A stretch of DNA of 64,000 nt from Caenorhabditis elegans (taxonomy: Eukaryota > Nematoda > Chromadorea > Rhabditida > Rhabditidae), in assembly GCF_000002985.6 (NCBI RefSeq), contig NC_003281.10:13392001-13456000 (forward strand), written 5' to 3'. Under the pieces are notes generated by a model. That model saw only the letters and a list, made by a program, of their open reading frames with translations. It was not told the DNA's origin and ran no database searches. The translations under genes were made by a program, and so were the position numbers. Of this stretch, positions 20,901-31,740 are shown one piece after another (positions within the stretch are counted from its first letter, which is position 1; each line of letters opens with the position of its first letter).

Positions 20901-23900
20901 AAGGGGCAGAATGTCCAACAGGTGAGAAATATATTTCTTTAATTTAAAGCGCAAATTTCATTATTTTAGGTCGACTGGGCAGTTGGAGCATTGTCCAAAG
21001 CAATCTACGCTAGAATGTTCAATTGGCTCATCAAAAGAGTTAACAAGACACTTCAAGCTAATTCAGATGAAATGGTTTATTATATTGGAGTACTTGATAT
21101 TGCTGGATTCGAAATTTTCGATGTAAACTCTTGTTTTTTTTTTGTTGAAAATTTGCAAATTCCTCCAACTTTCAGCGCAACTCTTTTGAGCAGCTGTGGA
21201 TCAACTTTGTAAATGAGAAGCTTCAGCAATTTTTCAATCATCACATGTTTGTTTTGGAGCAAGAAGAATATCAAAGAGAGGGCATTGAATGGACTTTTAT
21301 TGATTTTGGACTCGATTTGCAGTCCTGTATTGAGTTGATTGAGAAGGTGTGAAAAAATGTTAAGATGACTATATGTGCAACGATTTATCAAGCAGTTTGC
21401 GCTTTTAATAGATTCAGCCAGTAATTTGCCTAATTTTTGAGAAATCTTCAGATGATGTTCTGAATGTTAATTAGTTTGATGAATCTATTTTTGAAAGCAG
21501 CATCGTACATATTTTTATTTTTACCAAATTATTCTAAATTTCAGCCTCTCGGTATTGTGTCAATGCTTGATGAGGAGTGCATTGTACCAAAAGCAAGTGA
21601 CATGACATATGTAGACAAACTTCTAACTCAACATCTCGGAAAGCATCCAAACTTCCAAAAAGCCAAACCACCAAAGGGAAAACAAGCTGAAGCTCACTTC
21701 TCAATTATGCACTACGCTGGAACAGTTCGATACAATGCTGAACAGTGGTTGGATAAGAATAAGGATCCATTGAATGATTCGGCAGTTGCTATATTGAAGA
21801 CAAGTGATAAGGAAGGTGTGCTTTATCAGTTATGGGAGGAATATCAAACAGATGTTGATAGAGAGGAAAGTGAGAAAAGAGGAAAAGCTCAGGCAAAGAA
21901 GAAGGGAAAATCTGCATCGTTCCTTACTGTTTCGACTATGTACAGAGAATCATTGACTTCTTTGATGACTATGCTTCACACAACACATCCTCATTTTATC
22001 AGGTTAGTATTCCGAAGTGGTGAAACTTGCTAATTTTTTATTTGTTAATTCTGAAAGACAATATTCTGAAGAAAGTCAAAAAAAAAAAGAAACTAGAATT
22101 TTGTATTTTTTACGACCACTGTGAAATTTCTAGCCAGCAGCAAATAGTGACACTTTTACCGTTATTCATAAAAAATTTCAGATGTATCATTCCAAACGAG
22201 AAGAAGACATCTGGATTAATCGATGCTCCATTGGTTCTCAATCAGCTCACGTGCAACGGTGTGCTGGAAGGAATTCGAATTTGCAGAAAAGGATTCCCCA
22301 ATAGAATGATGTTCGCCGATTTCCGATTCAGATATGCTATCCTTGCAGCTGATGAAGCTTCTGATAAGGATGCGGCTAAGGTAGTGATATGATGCATATG
22401 GATTTCTAGTCTGGAATTTCAGGCTTCAAAGGCAATGCTCCGTAAGTTGAGCAAGAATAATCAGCTGAATGTGGATACTTTCAAAGTTGGAACCACGAAG
22501 GTATGTTGTACTTTTGAATGATATTTAGTTTCATAAAAAGATTTCTCAAAACATACGTTTTTGATAAATTAGTTTTGCGAAATTCAGAACTCAAGTTTTT
22601 AAAAAATGTTGGCACGACTAGCGCCCAATAGAGCCCGCTAGTTCCCCATCCTTTTTTGAATTTACAGTTTCCGTTTGATATACCAGAGAGGACAGTGTAA
22701 ACTAGTTTTCATAGTTCTCACGGCGACTCCAATCACTATATACCAATAAAAACTGAAATTTCAAAAAAAAAAAAAGAAAACCCAAGAAAAGGAAAGTGAA
22801 TAAAATTCACTGTAATACCTACCAATGCTAAGAGATTTTGATCCCAATTATTTTTGAAATTTCAGTTTCGGCTCGATATACCAATGAGAGAGCACAGTGT
22901 AAACTAGTTTTCATAGTTCTCACGGCGACTCCAATCACTATATACCAATAAAAACTGAAATTTCAAAAAAAAAAGGAAACCCAAGAAAAGGAAAGTGAAT
23001 AAAATTCACTGTAATACCTACCAATGCTAAGAGATTTTGATCCCAATTATTTTTGAAATTTCAGTTTCGGCTCGATATACCAATGAGAGAGCACAGTGTA
23101 AACTAGTTTTCATAGTTCTCACGGCGACTCCAACCACTATATACCAATAAAAAACCGAAATTTCAAAAAAAAAACGAAACCCAAGACAAGGAAAGTAAAT
23201 AAAATTTAATGTAATGCCAACCGATGACAAGCGATTTCGATCCCATTTTTCAAAAGAAACATAATAACTACCGACCACACGGTGAAAAACAAGCAAAAAA
23301 ACAAATGATTCTCTCTTAGCCAGCTGACACTACTCTAAATTATCATTGACTTTTCTCCAATCTGGCTCGTGTCCTTCAACCAGGTCCTTCGCAACAAGAA
23401 AAAATCTCAAAGCGGCAATCAAGCAATACTCAGAATCTTTGCCAGCTGGACTCTACAGGCATGATGGATGATATAACTAAATCCTAGTTTGATTTTCTTC
23501 GATACATAATTCATTGAAAAATAGGTCAGAACTTTCCCGCCAAGCTAATACCCATGAGAGAGCAGTGTAAACTAATTTTCAAAGTTCTCACGGCGACTCC
23601 AATCACTATATACCAATAAAAAACTGAAATTTCAAAAAAAAGGAAACCCAAGAAAAGGAAAGTGAATAAAATTCACTGTAATACCTACCAATGCTAAGAG
23701 ATTTTGATCCCAATTATTTTTGAAATTTCAGTTTCGGCTCGATATACCAATGAGAGAGCACAGTGTAAACTAGTTTTCATAGTTCTCACGGCGACTCCAA
23801 TCACTATATACCAATAAAAAACTGAAATTTCAAAAAAAGGAAACCCAAGAAAAGGAAAGTGAATAAAATTCACTGTAATACCTACCAATGCCAAGAGATT

Positions 23901-26900
23901 TTGATCCCAATTATTTTTGAAATTTCAGTTTCGGCTCGATATACCAATGAGAGAGCACAGTGTAAACTAGTTTTCATAGTTCTCACGGCGACTCCAATCA
24001 CTATATACCAATAAAAAACTGAAATTTCAAAAAAAAAGGAAACCCAAGAAAAGGAAAGTGAATAAAATTCACTGTAATACCTACCAATGCCAAGAGATTT
24101 TGATCCCAATTATTTTTGAAATTTCAGTTTCGGCTCGATATACCATTGAGAGAGCACAGTGTAAACTAGTTTTCATAGTTCTCACGGCGACTCCAATCAC
24201 TATATACCAATAAAAAACTGAAATTTCAAAAAAAAAGGAAACCCAAGAAAAGGAAAGTGAATAAAATTCACTGTAATACCTACCAATGCCAAGAGATTTT
24301 GATCCCAATTATTTTTGAAATTTCAGTTTCGGCTCGATATACCAATGAGAGAGCACAGTGTAAACTAGTTTTCATAGTTCTCACGGCGACTCCAACCACT
24401 ATATACCAATAAAAAACCGAAATTTCAAAAAAAAAACGAAACCCAAGACAAGGAAAGTAAATAAAATTTAATGTAATGCCAACCGATGACAAGCGATTTC
24501 GATCCCATTTTTCAAAAGAAACATAATAACTACCGACCACACGGTGAAAAACAAGCAAAAAAACAAATGATTCTCTCTTAGCCAGCTGACACTACTCTAA
24601 ATTATCATTGACTTTTCTCCAATCTGGCTCGTGTCCTTCAACCAGGTCCTTCGCAACAAGAAAAAATCTCAAAGCGGCAATCAAGCAATACTCAGAATCT
24701 TTGCCAGCTGGACTCTACAGGCATGATGGATAATATAACTAAATCCTAGTTTGATTTTCTTCGATACATAATTCATTGAAAAATAGGTCAGAACTTTCCC
24801 GCCAAGCTAATACCCATGAGAGAGCAGTGTAAACTAGTTTTCATAGTTCTCACGGCGACTCCAATCACTATATACCAATAAAAAACTGAAATTTCAAAAA
24901 AAAAGGAAACCCAAGAAAAGGAAAGTGAATAAAATTCACTGTAATACCTACCAATGCCAAGAGATTTTGATCCCAATTATTTTTGAAATTTCAGTTTCGG
25001 CTCGATATACCATTGAGAGAGCACAGTGTAAACTAGTTTTCATAGTTCTCACGGCGACTCCAATCACTATATACCAATAAAAAACTGACATTTCAAAAAA
25101 AAGGAAATTCAAGAAAAGGAAAGTGAATAAAATTCACTGTAATACCTACCAATGCTAAGAGATTTTGATCCCAATTATTTTTGAAATTTCAGTTTCGGCT
25201 CGATATACCAATGAGAGAGCACAGTGTAAACTAGTTTTCATAGTTCTCACGGCGACTCCAATCACTATATACCAATAAAAACTGACATTTCAAAAAAAAA
25301 ACGAAACCCAAGACAAGGAAAGTGAATAAAATTTAATGTAATGCCAACCGATAACAAGCGATTTCGATCCCATTTTTCAAAAGAAACATAAAAACTACCG
25401 ACCACACGGTGAAAAACAAGCAAAAAAACAAATGATTCTCTCTTAGCCAGCTGACACTACTCTAAATTATCATTGACTTTTCTCCAATCTGGCTCGTGTC
25501 CTTCAACCAGGTCCTTCGCAACAAGAAAAAATCTCAAAGCGGCAATCAAGCAATACTCAGAATCTTTGCCAGCTGGACTCTACAGGCATGATGGATGATA
25601 TAACTAAATCCTAGTTTGATTTTCTTCGATACATAATTCATTGAAAAATAGGTCAGAACTTTCCCGCCAAGCTAATACCCATGAGAGAGCAGTGTAAACT
25701 AATTTTCAAAGTTCTGACGGCGACTCCAATCACTCTACACCAATATAAAACTGTCATTTCAAAAAAAAAAGACACATATTTTTTCCAACATAATAACGCC
25801 CGACCACGTGTTGAAAAACAAGTGAAGGTGGAACTGGCAAAATATGAATGGATGAATCTCCGTCAGCCACCGTATTCTCCTGACACTGCTCCAAATTAAT
25901 TCTTGGCTTTCTCCGATCGGCCACTCGAATGAGTGTCGAGCCTCGAGAACCACTATCGGAATACCCCTCGAGCACAAATATCCAGCTCTTGTCGACGTAG
26001 AACGATGATGTCACCAGTACGAAACTTCAACCGAAGTTTCATCATGTCTGGAGGTTCTTCTACTTGCAAGCTTGTGAGCGGAGGTGCTGATAAACTCATC
26101 TTCAAGTTCAAGTCATTCAACAACAACTTCGCACCAGCCCCAGCTGATGCTACTGATGCTCGTGCTCAATCATGGAAGTTGTGAGCATGGGGTTAAAACC
26201 TAATGTAAGGGCCAGGATAAACTAGTTGGAAAAAAACGAAAAGAATGTGAATAAATCACAAAGAAATTATGAAATATAGAACAATATTTCACAATAGCGT
26301 GCTTTCATAGAAGGCCAGCAGGCGCGCGAAGGCAGGCGAAGGTCGCCGCAAGGCGGGCGAGGCAGGCGTTTATGCGCCTGCATGGAGCTCGACTTCAATC
26401 CAAAATCCGTCGTTTCCTCCTGTTGAACTGCTCACGGAGCCACCCTTCCAAAAAAACGTCCAAATTGTTGCATTGTGTGTGACAGTCCCGAGTTGCTAAA
26501 ATTTCAGATACTTATTAAAATGCTCCGAAATATCTTTAAATTGACCTTCAAAGCACGAAAAACAGAACTCTCTTCCGAGCCAAGCGAGCCGAGATTCCAG
26601 GGATCTTCTCGGGACTTTCAATGAATAGAGTTCTCTTCGGACCACATCGACAACAGTCGGACATGAGTCGGACAGTCGGAATTACTGGCAAGAAGGTGGT
26701 CACTGAAAATAAATGAAATGTCTGTCGCAATATGTGAGAAGAAACAAAGACATGTTTGCAACTTTGCGGAGCTACAAAAAATTATTTCGATAAAAAGTTT
26801 TCAAGCATGGAAAAGAAAGGTGCAGAAAATATGGAAAGAGAGAAGACAACGAGGATTTGAAAGCAAAAAAACAATTTTAAAAAAACTCTGCACCGCAAGA

Positions 26901-27440
26901 ATTATCGAACGGTTTCCAGACAACACTCTATTGTGAGAGACGCAGAAGGAGGGAGGAAGAGGACCATGTTGCGCAGTGATCGCATCACCGCGGGCACTGT
27001 GCCAAGTATCATTCAGGATGACGGTCTGTGCATGTAGGTTAGACGACAAGAGTCAAAAACAATGCAGGAGACGTTTGTTTTTGTAGATCACGCGTAGATC
27101 AAAATAAAAAAGCAACAGAAACACAACACTGTATTGTGAGAGACGCAGAGGGAGGGAGGAAGAGAACCATGTTGCGCAGTGGTCGCAACACCGCGGGCAC
27201 TGTGCCAAGTATCATTCCGGATGACGGTCTGTGTATGTAGGTTAGACGACAAGAGTCAAAAACAATGTAGGAGACGTTTGTTTTTGTAGATCCCGCGTAG
27301 ATTACAATGAGTTTGTAGATCACAATAAGAAAGCGACAAAAATACAACACTATATTGTGAGAGACGCAAAGGGAGGGAGAAAGAGGACCATGTTGCGCAG
27401 TGATCACAACAGGCACTGCCAAGTATCACTCCGGATGAGG

Positions 27441-27478
<38 letters not shown>

Positions 27479-30400
27479 TGTTGTGGCTGCCTTGTCAAAG
27501 GAAGGGGAGGAGGATTTGCTAGTCACTGTTTCACCTTAAGAACCGTAAAAAACCATCTAATATTTCATTTCTGATCGAGAAATTTAGAAATGAAAGTGAT
27601 CGAAATCTTCTCAGAAATCGAGTGAGAGAGAGAAGCTTTTGACGTCGAACAAATCTTTTTAATTTTGCGAAAATTGAATGATGCCCTACATTTTGGAAAG
27701 TGGCTCACTTTTTATCAAAATAGTTTCGAAAAATCGGTACTTCGATTCTTGTTCCTGTGCACAAATTGGAACGAAATAGAGTTAAAACTTAAGAATTGGG
27801 ACTGAAAAAACATGATATTCGTCAGTACAAAGAATATATTAGTTTTTATTTTTGCAAAGGTTGCAATTTCCATATTTAATATAGGAAATTCAAAATTTAG
27901 TTTCAAAAAATTCTACCGATATTAATTTGTTTTTTTGTTGGCACAAAATTCAAAAAAGAAACACGGCTTGTATAAATCAATTGGTTTAAATAAGAAAAAT
28001 AATAGTTTTTCAAAATCGAATATGCTAAAACTCGTCAAAAAATATTTTCAGTTTTTTTTTTCAAATTATGAAAAGGGTTTTATATACACTCAACAGTTCA
28101 TAAAAATATTTTTGATAGTAGGACATCGAGTCAAGGGAGAAGCCAACTATTCAATTGGAAATAATTAATCTAAAAATATTTCAGGTGTTCTTCAGAGCTG
28201 GTATGTTGGCTCGTCTGGAAGAACTGCGTGATGAGGCTCTGTCTGCAGTCATCCTTAAGTTCCAGTGCTCCCTTCGGCATTATCTTGCTCAGGTTTGAAT
28301 TTTTTTAGTTAAAAATTAATCTGAAATCTAAAAAGAAATAATGTATAATTTCTCATGCAACCTTTGCAGTTGTTAATTCAATTTATTCAAAAATCAATCC
28401 CTTAATACGGTGATAGTTTCAAAAAAAGGCCAGTCCGTTTCGTTTTTTATCGCCTTTGTGCCAAGTGGCTGTAAACTGCGTCTCTTGGATATTCCATACT
28501 ATTTATGCGAATTGTTTGCATGGCTCCCAAACGACTTACGCGCACAAAATCCACCTACACTCTTTTGACACACATACTGTCCCCCGTTGATATATTGATT
28601 ACTTTAAAATTATTGATTTTAAATAGTTTTCAACGAGTTAAAGTTTCAGCTCGAGTACAAAAGAAGGCTCGATCGTGAGGACGCATATCCGATAATTCAG
28701 GAGAATATTAGAGCTTGGATCAAACTACGGTAGGTTTTTATGATCACTTGAAAATTTTAATTCAGAACACTTTAAATTTGTCTTTTTAAAAACTTGTCTA
28801 CAGAATTTGGCTAAAAAATTAGCCCAGCTGAAAGTCCAGTCCAGATAAATTGGTGAAAATATGTTGTTATTTTCGGAATTTTTTGAAAATTGAATAAAAA
28901 AATGTTAGTGGTGTCCATTTTTGCAATTTTAAAATTATGATGCCCAATTTTAAAAACTTCCAGATCCTGGCCTTGGTATCGTCTATTCTCGCGTCTGAAG
29001 CCTATGCTCAAAGGAATGAAGTCGAACGCCGAAATTGAAGCTCTTGAGAAGAAGTGCAAGGAATTGGAGGAAAACCACAAGAGAGAGGAAGAGGCTAGAA
29101 AGAAATATGCCGATGAGCTCAGGTACCGTTTTACTTGTTTTTTTTTATTATTGCACATAGGCAGGAATTTTTGAAAATTGGTCCTTTCGAATTTTGAAAG
29201 CGCTTGATTTCAGAGCCAAAATCGATCAATACGAGGAGACAAAAGCTGCTCATGAGCGTGACCGTATGCTTTTAGACAAGCGTAACAAAGAAATCGAAGA
29301 GCTGAACCGAAACCTCAAAGCCGAATCCGAATCGAATTATGAGAATGCCAAAAAGGCATCTGAACTCGAGAGATTGAGAGAGAAGGAGAAAAAGGAGTGG
29401 GATGAGAAAGAGAGAAGAATGCAGATGGAGGCTGAAAATGAGGCGAATCAACATAAGACTCAAACTGAAAAACTCAAGGATCAAATATCGACATTGCAAA
29501 CTGATTTTGAGAAGGTGTCAGCTCAAAGAAAGGCTCAAGTAAGCTACTGTCAAAAACTAATAAATTTTGAAATTTGCCGAGCACGGTGAGTTTGGCAAAT
29601 TTTCTGTCGTCGTTATACTCGGTAAATCGCAATATTTTTTGGACCTCAAAAATTGCCAAAATTAATGGAAAAAACTAAGTTCACTAGTTTTAGTTTGATT
29701 TTTGCCTAATGCTTGTGTATTGAATAGAAGATGAAAGAAACATGATATGTTTTGGCAAATTCGGCAAGTCCATATTTTTGAAATTTATCGAGCTCGGCAA
29801 ACGGAAAATTCGGCGAATTGGTCGCCCGCCCCTGGTGCCTACCTCACTTGTCGGCAAGGCGACTTATGCCTACTAGAAGAAAATAGCATGCCTAAAAGGC
29901 ACGTAGGTAGGCATTTTTATGCCGGCGTAGATGAAGAAAAATTGAAACAAACTTTATTTCTAATCTAGATTTTTTATAACAAAATTTAAAATTCCAACTT
30001 TGACTTACGTATTTTTTCAGGAACAAATGAATGCTGAACTTGTTGATGAAGTTGCATCGTTCAAGCAGAAAGCCGAACGCGCTGAGGAACAAAAGAAGAA
30101 GCTCGTCGAGGATTTGGACAGCTTGGATGATAAGTTGGCGGCCGAGAAAAGAGCTAACAATGAGCATGTTAAGCGTAAGATATTAATTTAAATTAAACTA
30201 TAAATCAAACACTGTCTATTTCAGACAACAAGAAGCTCGAGGGACAACTCAAGGCCACTCAGACTCAGCTGACATTGGCTCTCAAGGAGAAACATGAATT
30301 TGATGTGGATTGCAAGAGGTAACATTTGTAACTTTGTACATTTTTCTGTTCAAGAATACCATATTTTTGAATTCCAGACGTGAATCTGAAATTGGAGAGC

Positions 30401-31340
30401 TGAAGCTTAAAGCACAAGGAGACGCGAATTTGATCTCGAAGCTTCAGGCAATGCTCCGCAAATGTATTTCTCGAATCGAAGAACTTGAAGAGGACTTGTT
30501 GGAGGAACGTAAACTCCGAATGAAGGCAGAACGACAGTTCAATGAGCTCCGTTCTGAATACGAAGTTCTCCAAGAGCAAATGGCTGAAGCTAGTGGACAA
30601 CTTACGGCGGAAGCTCATATCAACAAAGTTCGCGCTGAGGAAGTGTCGAACCTTCGACGAGATTTACAGAAAAGAAATTTGAATCATGAAGCTTATATTT
30701 CGGATCTATGCAATATGCAATATGCAACTGTCAACAATTTGAGAAATTTGTCCCAGCAAGTAAGAAAAATGATGCACTTCTGAAAATCTGTGGGATCCTG
30801 CCACGAAAAATTTTACTTTAAACTAGTCATACTGGTCCATTATGCCAAGATACCACAAAAAGAAGTCATTGAAAGTGAAAGAAAATTATTTGAATTGCCG
30901 AGCTTACGGTGTTTAAGCCACGCCCTTTATTTCGTGCCGCACTTCGATTGTAGTCAATTTGGACGCTTTTTGCTCTTTTTTGTCATTTTTTTAAAGAGAA
31001 AAAGGTTATATAAAAAACATTTTTCAAAAAAAAATACAAGACTCAACACAGAGCAAAAAAGAGATAATATGCGTCGAAATTGATGAAAACTGGAAAAATA
31101 GGCGGGGCTTAGGAACATGGTAACTCAAATCAAGAAATCAGCAAGATGTGAATTCTTCGGGAAGCCCTAAAATTTATTGAAAACTAAGCTGGGAAATTGA
31201 AAAAAAATCTATAAAATCTCAACTTTCAGTCCGCAACTCTGGAATCTGAAGCTCTTCGTATTTTGGATCACCGCCGTGCCCTCAGCAAGCAACCACTTCC
31301 GAGAGTTTACGTCGAGGATCCGGATAGTGATTCGGACTAA
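17943..31340 (+). CDS. Myosin II-type heavy chain with a severely shortened rod
   Basis: Actin-based motor of the muscle myosin II group. Twenty-three exons (17943-18014, 18702-18974, 19164-19320, 19788-19906, 19957-20030, 20075-20160, 20258-20350, 20397-20500, 20617-20755, 20803-20921, 20970-21122, 21176-21346, 21545-22002, 22182-22380, 22423-22500, 28185-28292, 28650-28729, 28964-29122, 29214-29538, 30021-30174, 30225-30318, 30378-30759, 31230-31340) give an intact frame of 1,235 residues. Motor features: P-loop GESGAGKT at about 178-185, switch [11 protein letters not shown], switch [11 protein letters not shown], loop 2 with a [11 protein letters not shown] lysine cluster, TLxxTHPHFIRCIIPNE, and [16 protein letters not shown]. 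Two IQ-like segments and a [12 protein letters not shown] hinge follow at about 766-840. The coiled coil is only about 350 residues and ends in DPDSDSD, where muscle heavy chains run to about 1,950. I recall it as F45G2.2. Introns carry telomeric repeats, a tRNA and a tandem repeat array. Confidence 0.9.
18178..18310. repeat. Interstitial telomeric repeats (degenerate CCTAAG/TTAGGC) in myosin intron 1
   Basis: About 130 bp made almost entirely of six-base units close to CCTAAG (complement of TTAGGC-type worm telomere DNA), such as CCTAAGCCTAAACCTAAGCC, with scattered substitutions (CCTATG, CCTACG, CCTCAG). Degeneration implies an old insertion or expansion. The low-complexity Arg/Leu frame on the minus strand is a by-product. 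Confidence 0.9.
19367..19437 (-). tRNA. tRNA-Thr (anticodon UGU), antisense in myosin intron 3
   Basis: The 71-nt minus-strand sequence folds as a full cloverleaf. The acceptor stem GCCCTTA pairs with TGGGGGC (two G-U pairs), the D-arm is GCTC-AGTGGTA-GAGC, the anticodon stem is TTGGT/ACCAA, and the loop CTTGTAA gives anticodon TGT. The variable loop is AGGTC and the T-arm CGTAG-TTCAATC-CTGCG. The A and B box regions (TAGCTCAGTGG, AGTTCAATCC) match RNA polymerase III promoters. It reads ACA threonine codons. The gene sits wholly within a protein-coding intron on the opposite strand. Confidence 0.92.
22600..25720. repeat. Higher-order tandem repeat array in myosin intron 15
   Basis: Eight well-kept copies of a unit of about 198 bp begin with GAAATTTCAGTTTCGGCTCG near 22855, 23055, 23725, 23921, 24119, 24318, 24985 and 25184, after a diverged copy near 22650. 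Three longer units of about 667 bp carry an extra insert at about 23221-23555, 24477-24814 and 25337-25680. The inserts are near-identical to each other. All monomers share GTGTAAACTAGTTTTCATAG and TCACGGCGACTCCAA. Minus-strand frames of 62-92 codons repeated through the array are by-products of the repeat. Confidence 0.9.
25690..25960 (+). mobile_element. Dead mariner-type transposase fragment at the end of the repeat array
   Basis: Plus-strand frame 25681-25899 contains [14 protein letters not shown] and [13 protein letters not shown], clear matches to the mariner transposase signatures HDNARPH and PPYSPDLAPSDY. Both catalytic aspartates expected here are gone: the first motif has N, and the second runs APN into a stop codon. 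Only the C-terminal part of the catalytic core is present. The long-unit inserts of the adjoining array are decayed copies of this same stretch (for example CCGACCACACGGTGAAAAAC against CCGACCACGTGTTGAAAAAC). Confidence 0.8.
26890..27440. repeat. Three-copy tandem repeat (203-221 bp) in myosin intron 15
   Basis: ATTGTGAGAGACGCA starts near 26930, 27133 and 27354. Each copy continues with GGGAGGAAGAGGACCATG, TTGCGCAGTG, GCACTGTGCCAAGTATCA and a GTCTGTG block. Copies differ by substitutions and small indels, and the third is truncated, running into a GT microsatellite. Confidence 0.85.
27440..27472. repeat. GT dinucleotide microsatellite
   Basis: An uninterrupted run of about 15 GT units directly after the third copy of the preceding tandem repeat. 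Confidence 0.95.
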
Positions 31341-31740
31341 AGAAAATTGATATATTTTACCAAACCTTCTCTTTTAGTTTTTTTTCTTGTACTTTATCTT
31401 CTGACCCTCTTTACTCTGGCGCCAACTACTCAAATAATTTCACTTTCAGTTTTACTCTTTCAATTTTAACTGTTTTTTTTTTCTTTTTCTCTTTTTCTCT
31501 TTTTCAATTTATGATAAACCAATTCACCTTTTTCAAATCAGAAAAATTATAAAATCACCGGTTACCGTTATCTTCCACGAACTTATAAGTCGAGAATCTG
31601 TGCCGACTGTGGCGTCTCTATGCATTTACGCTCAAACGATAATTTTCAACGGCGCCAGTTTGAACTTTGAAATTTCGTTTTTGATTTTTATAATTTTCTT
31701 CTCTTTTTTATTCAATTCTTCACAATTTAACATAAAATCT
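31341..31740. other. Myosin 3' UTR and exo-1 upstream region
   Basis: 400 bp of pyrimidine-rich DNA with long T/CTTTTT tracts (31440-31510). No separate gene seen. The two genes are on the same strand, but the gap is larger than usual within a worm operon. Confidence 0.45.

Noticed and set aside
23027-24976. Series of near-identical minus-strand frames (62-92 codons, [18 protein letters not shown] type)
   Set aside because: They follow the tandem repeat period exactly and end at monomer boundaries; they are by-products of a non-coding array.
25681-25899. Functional mariner transposase
   Set aside because: Only the C-terminal core remains, both visible catalytic aspartate positions are changed or lost, and the frame stops after APN.
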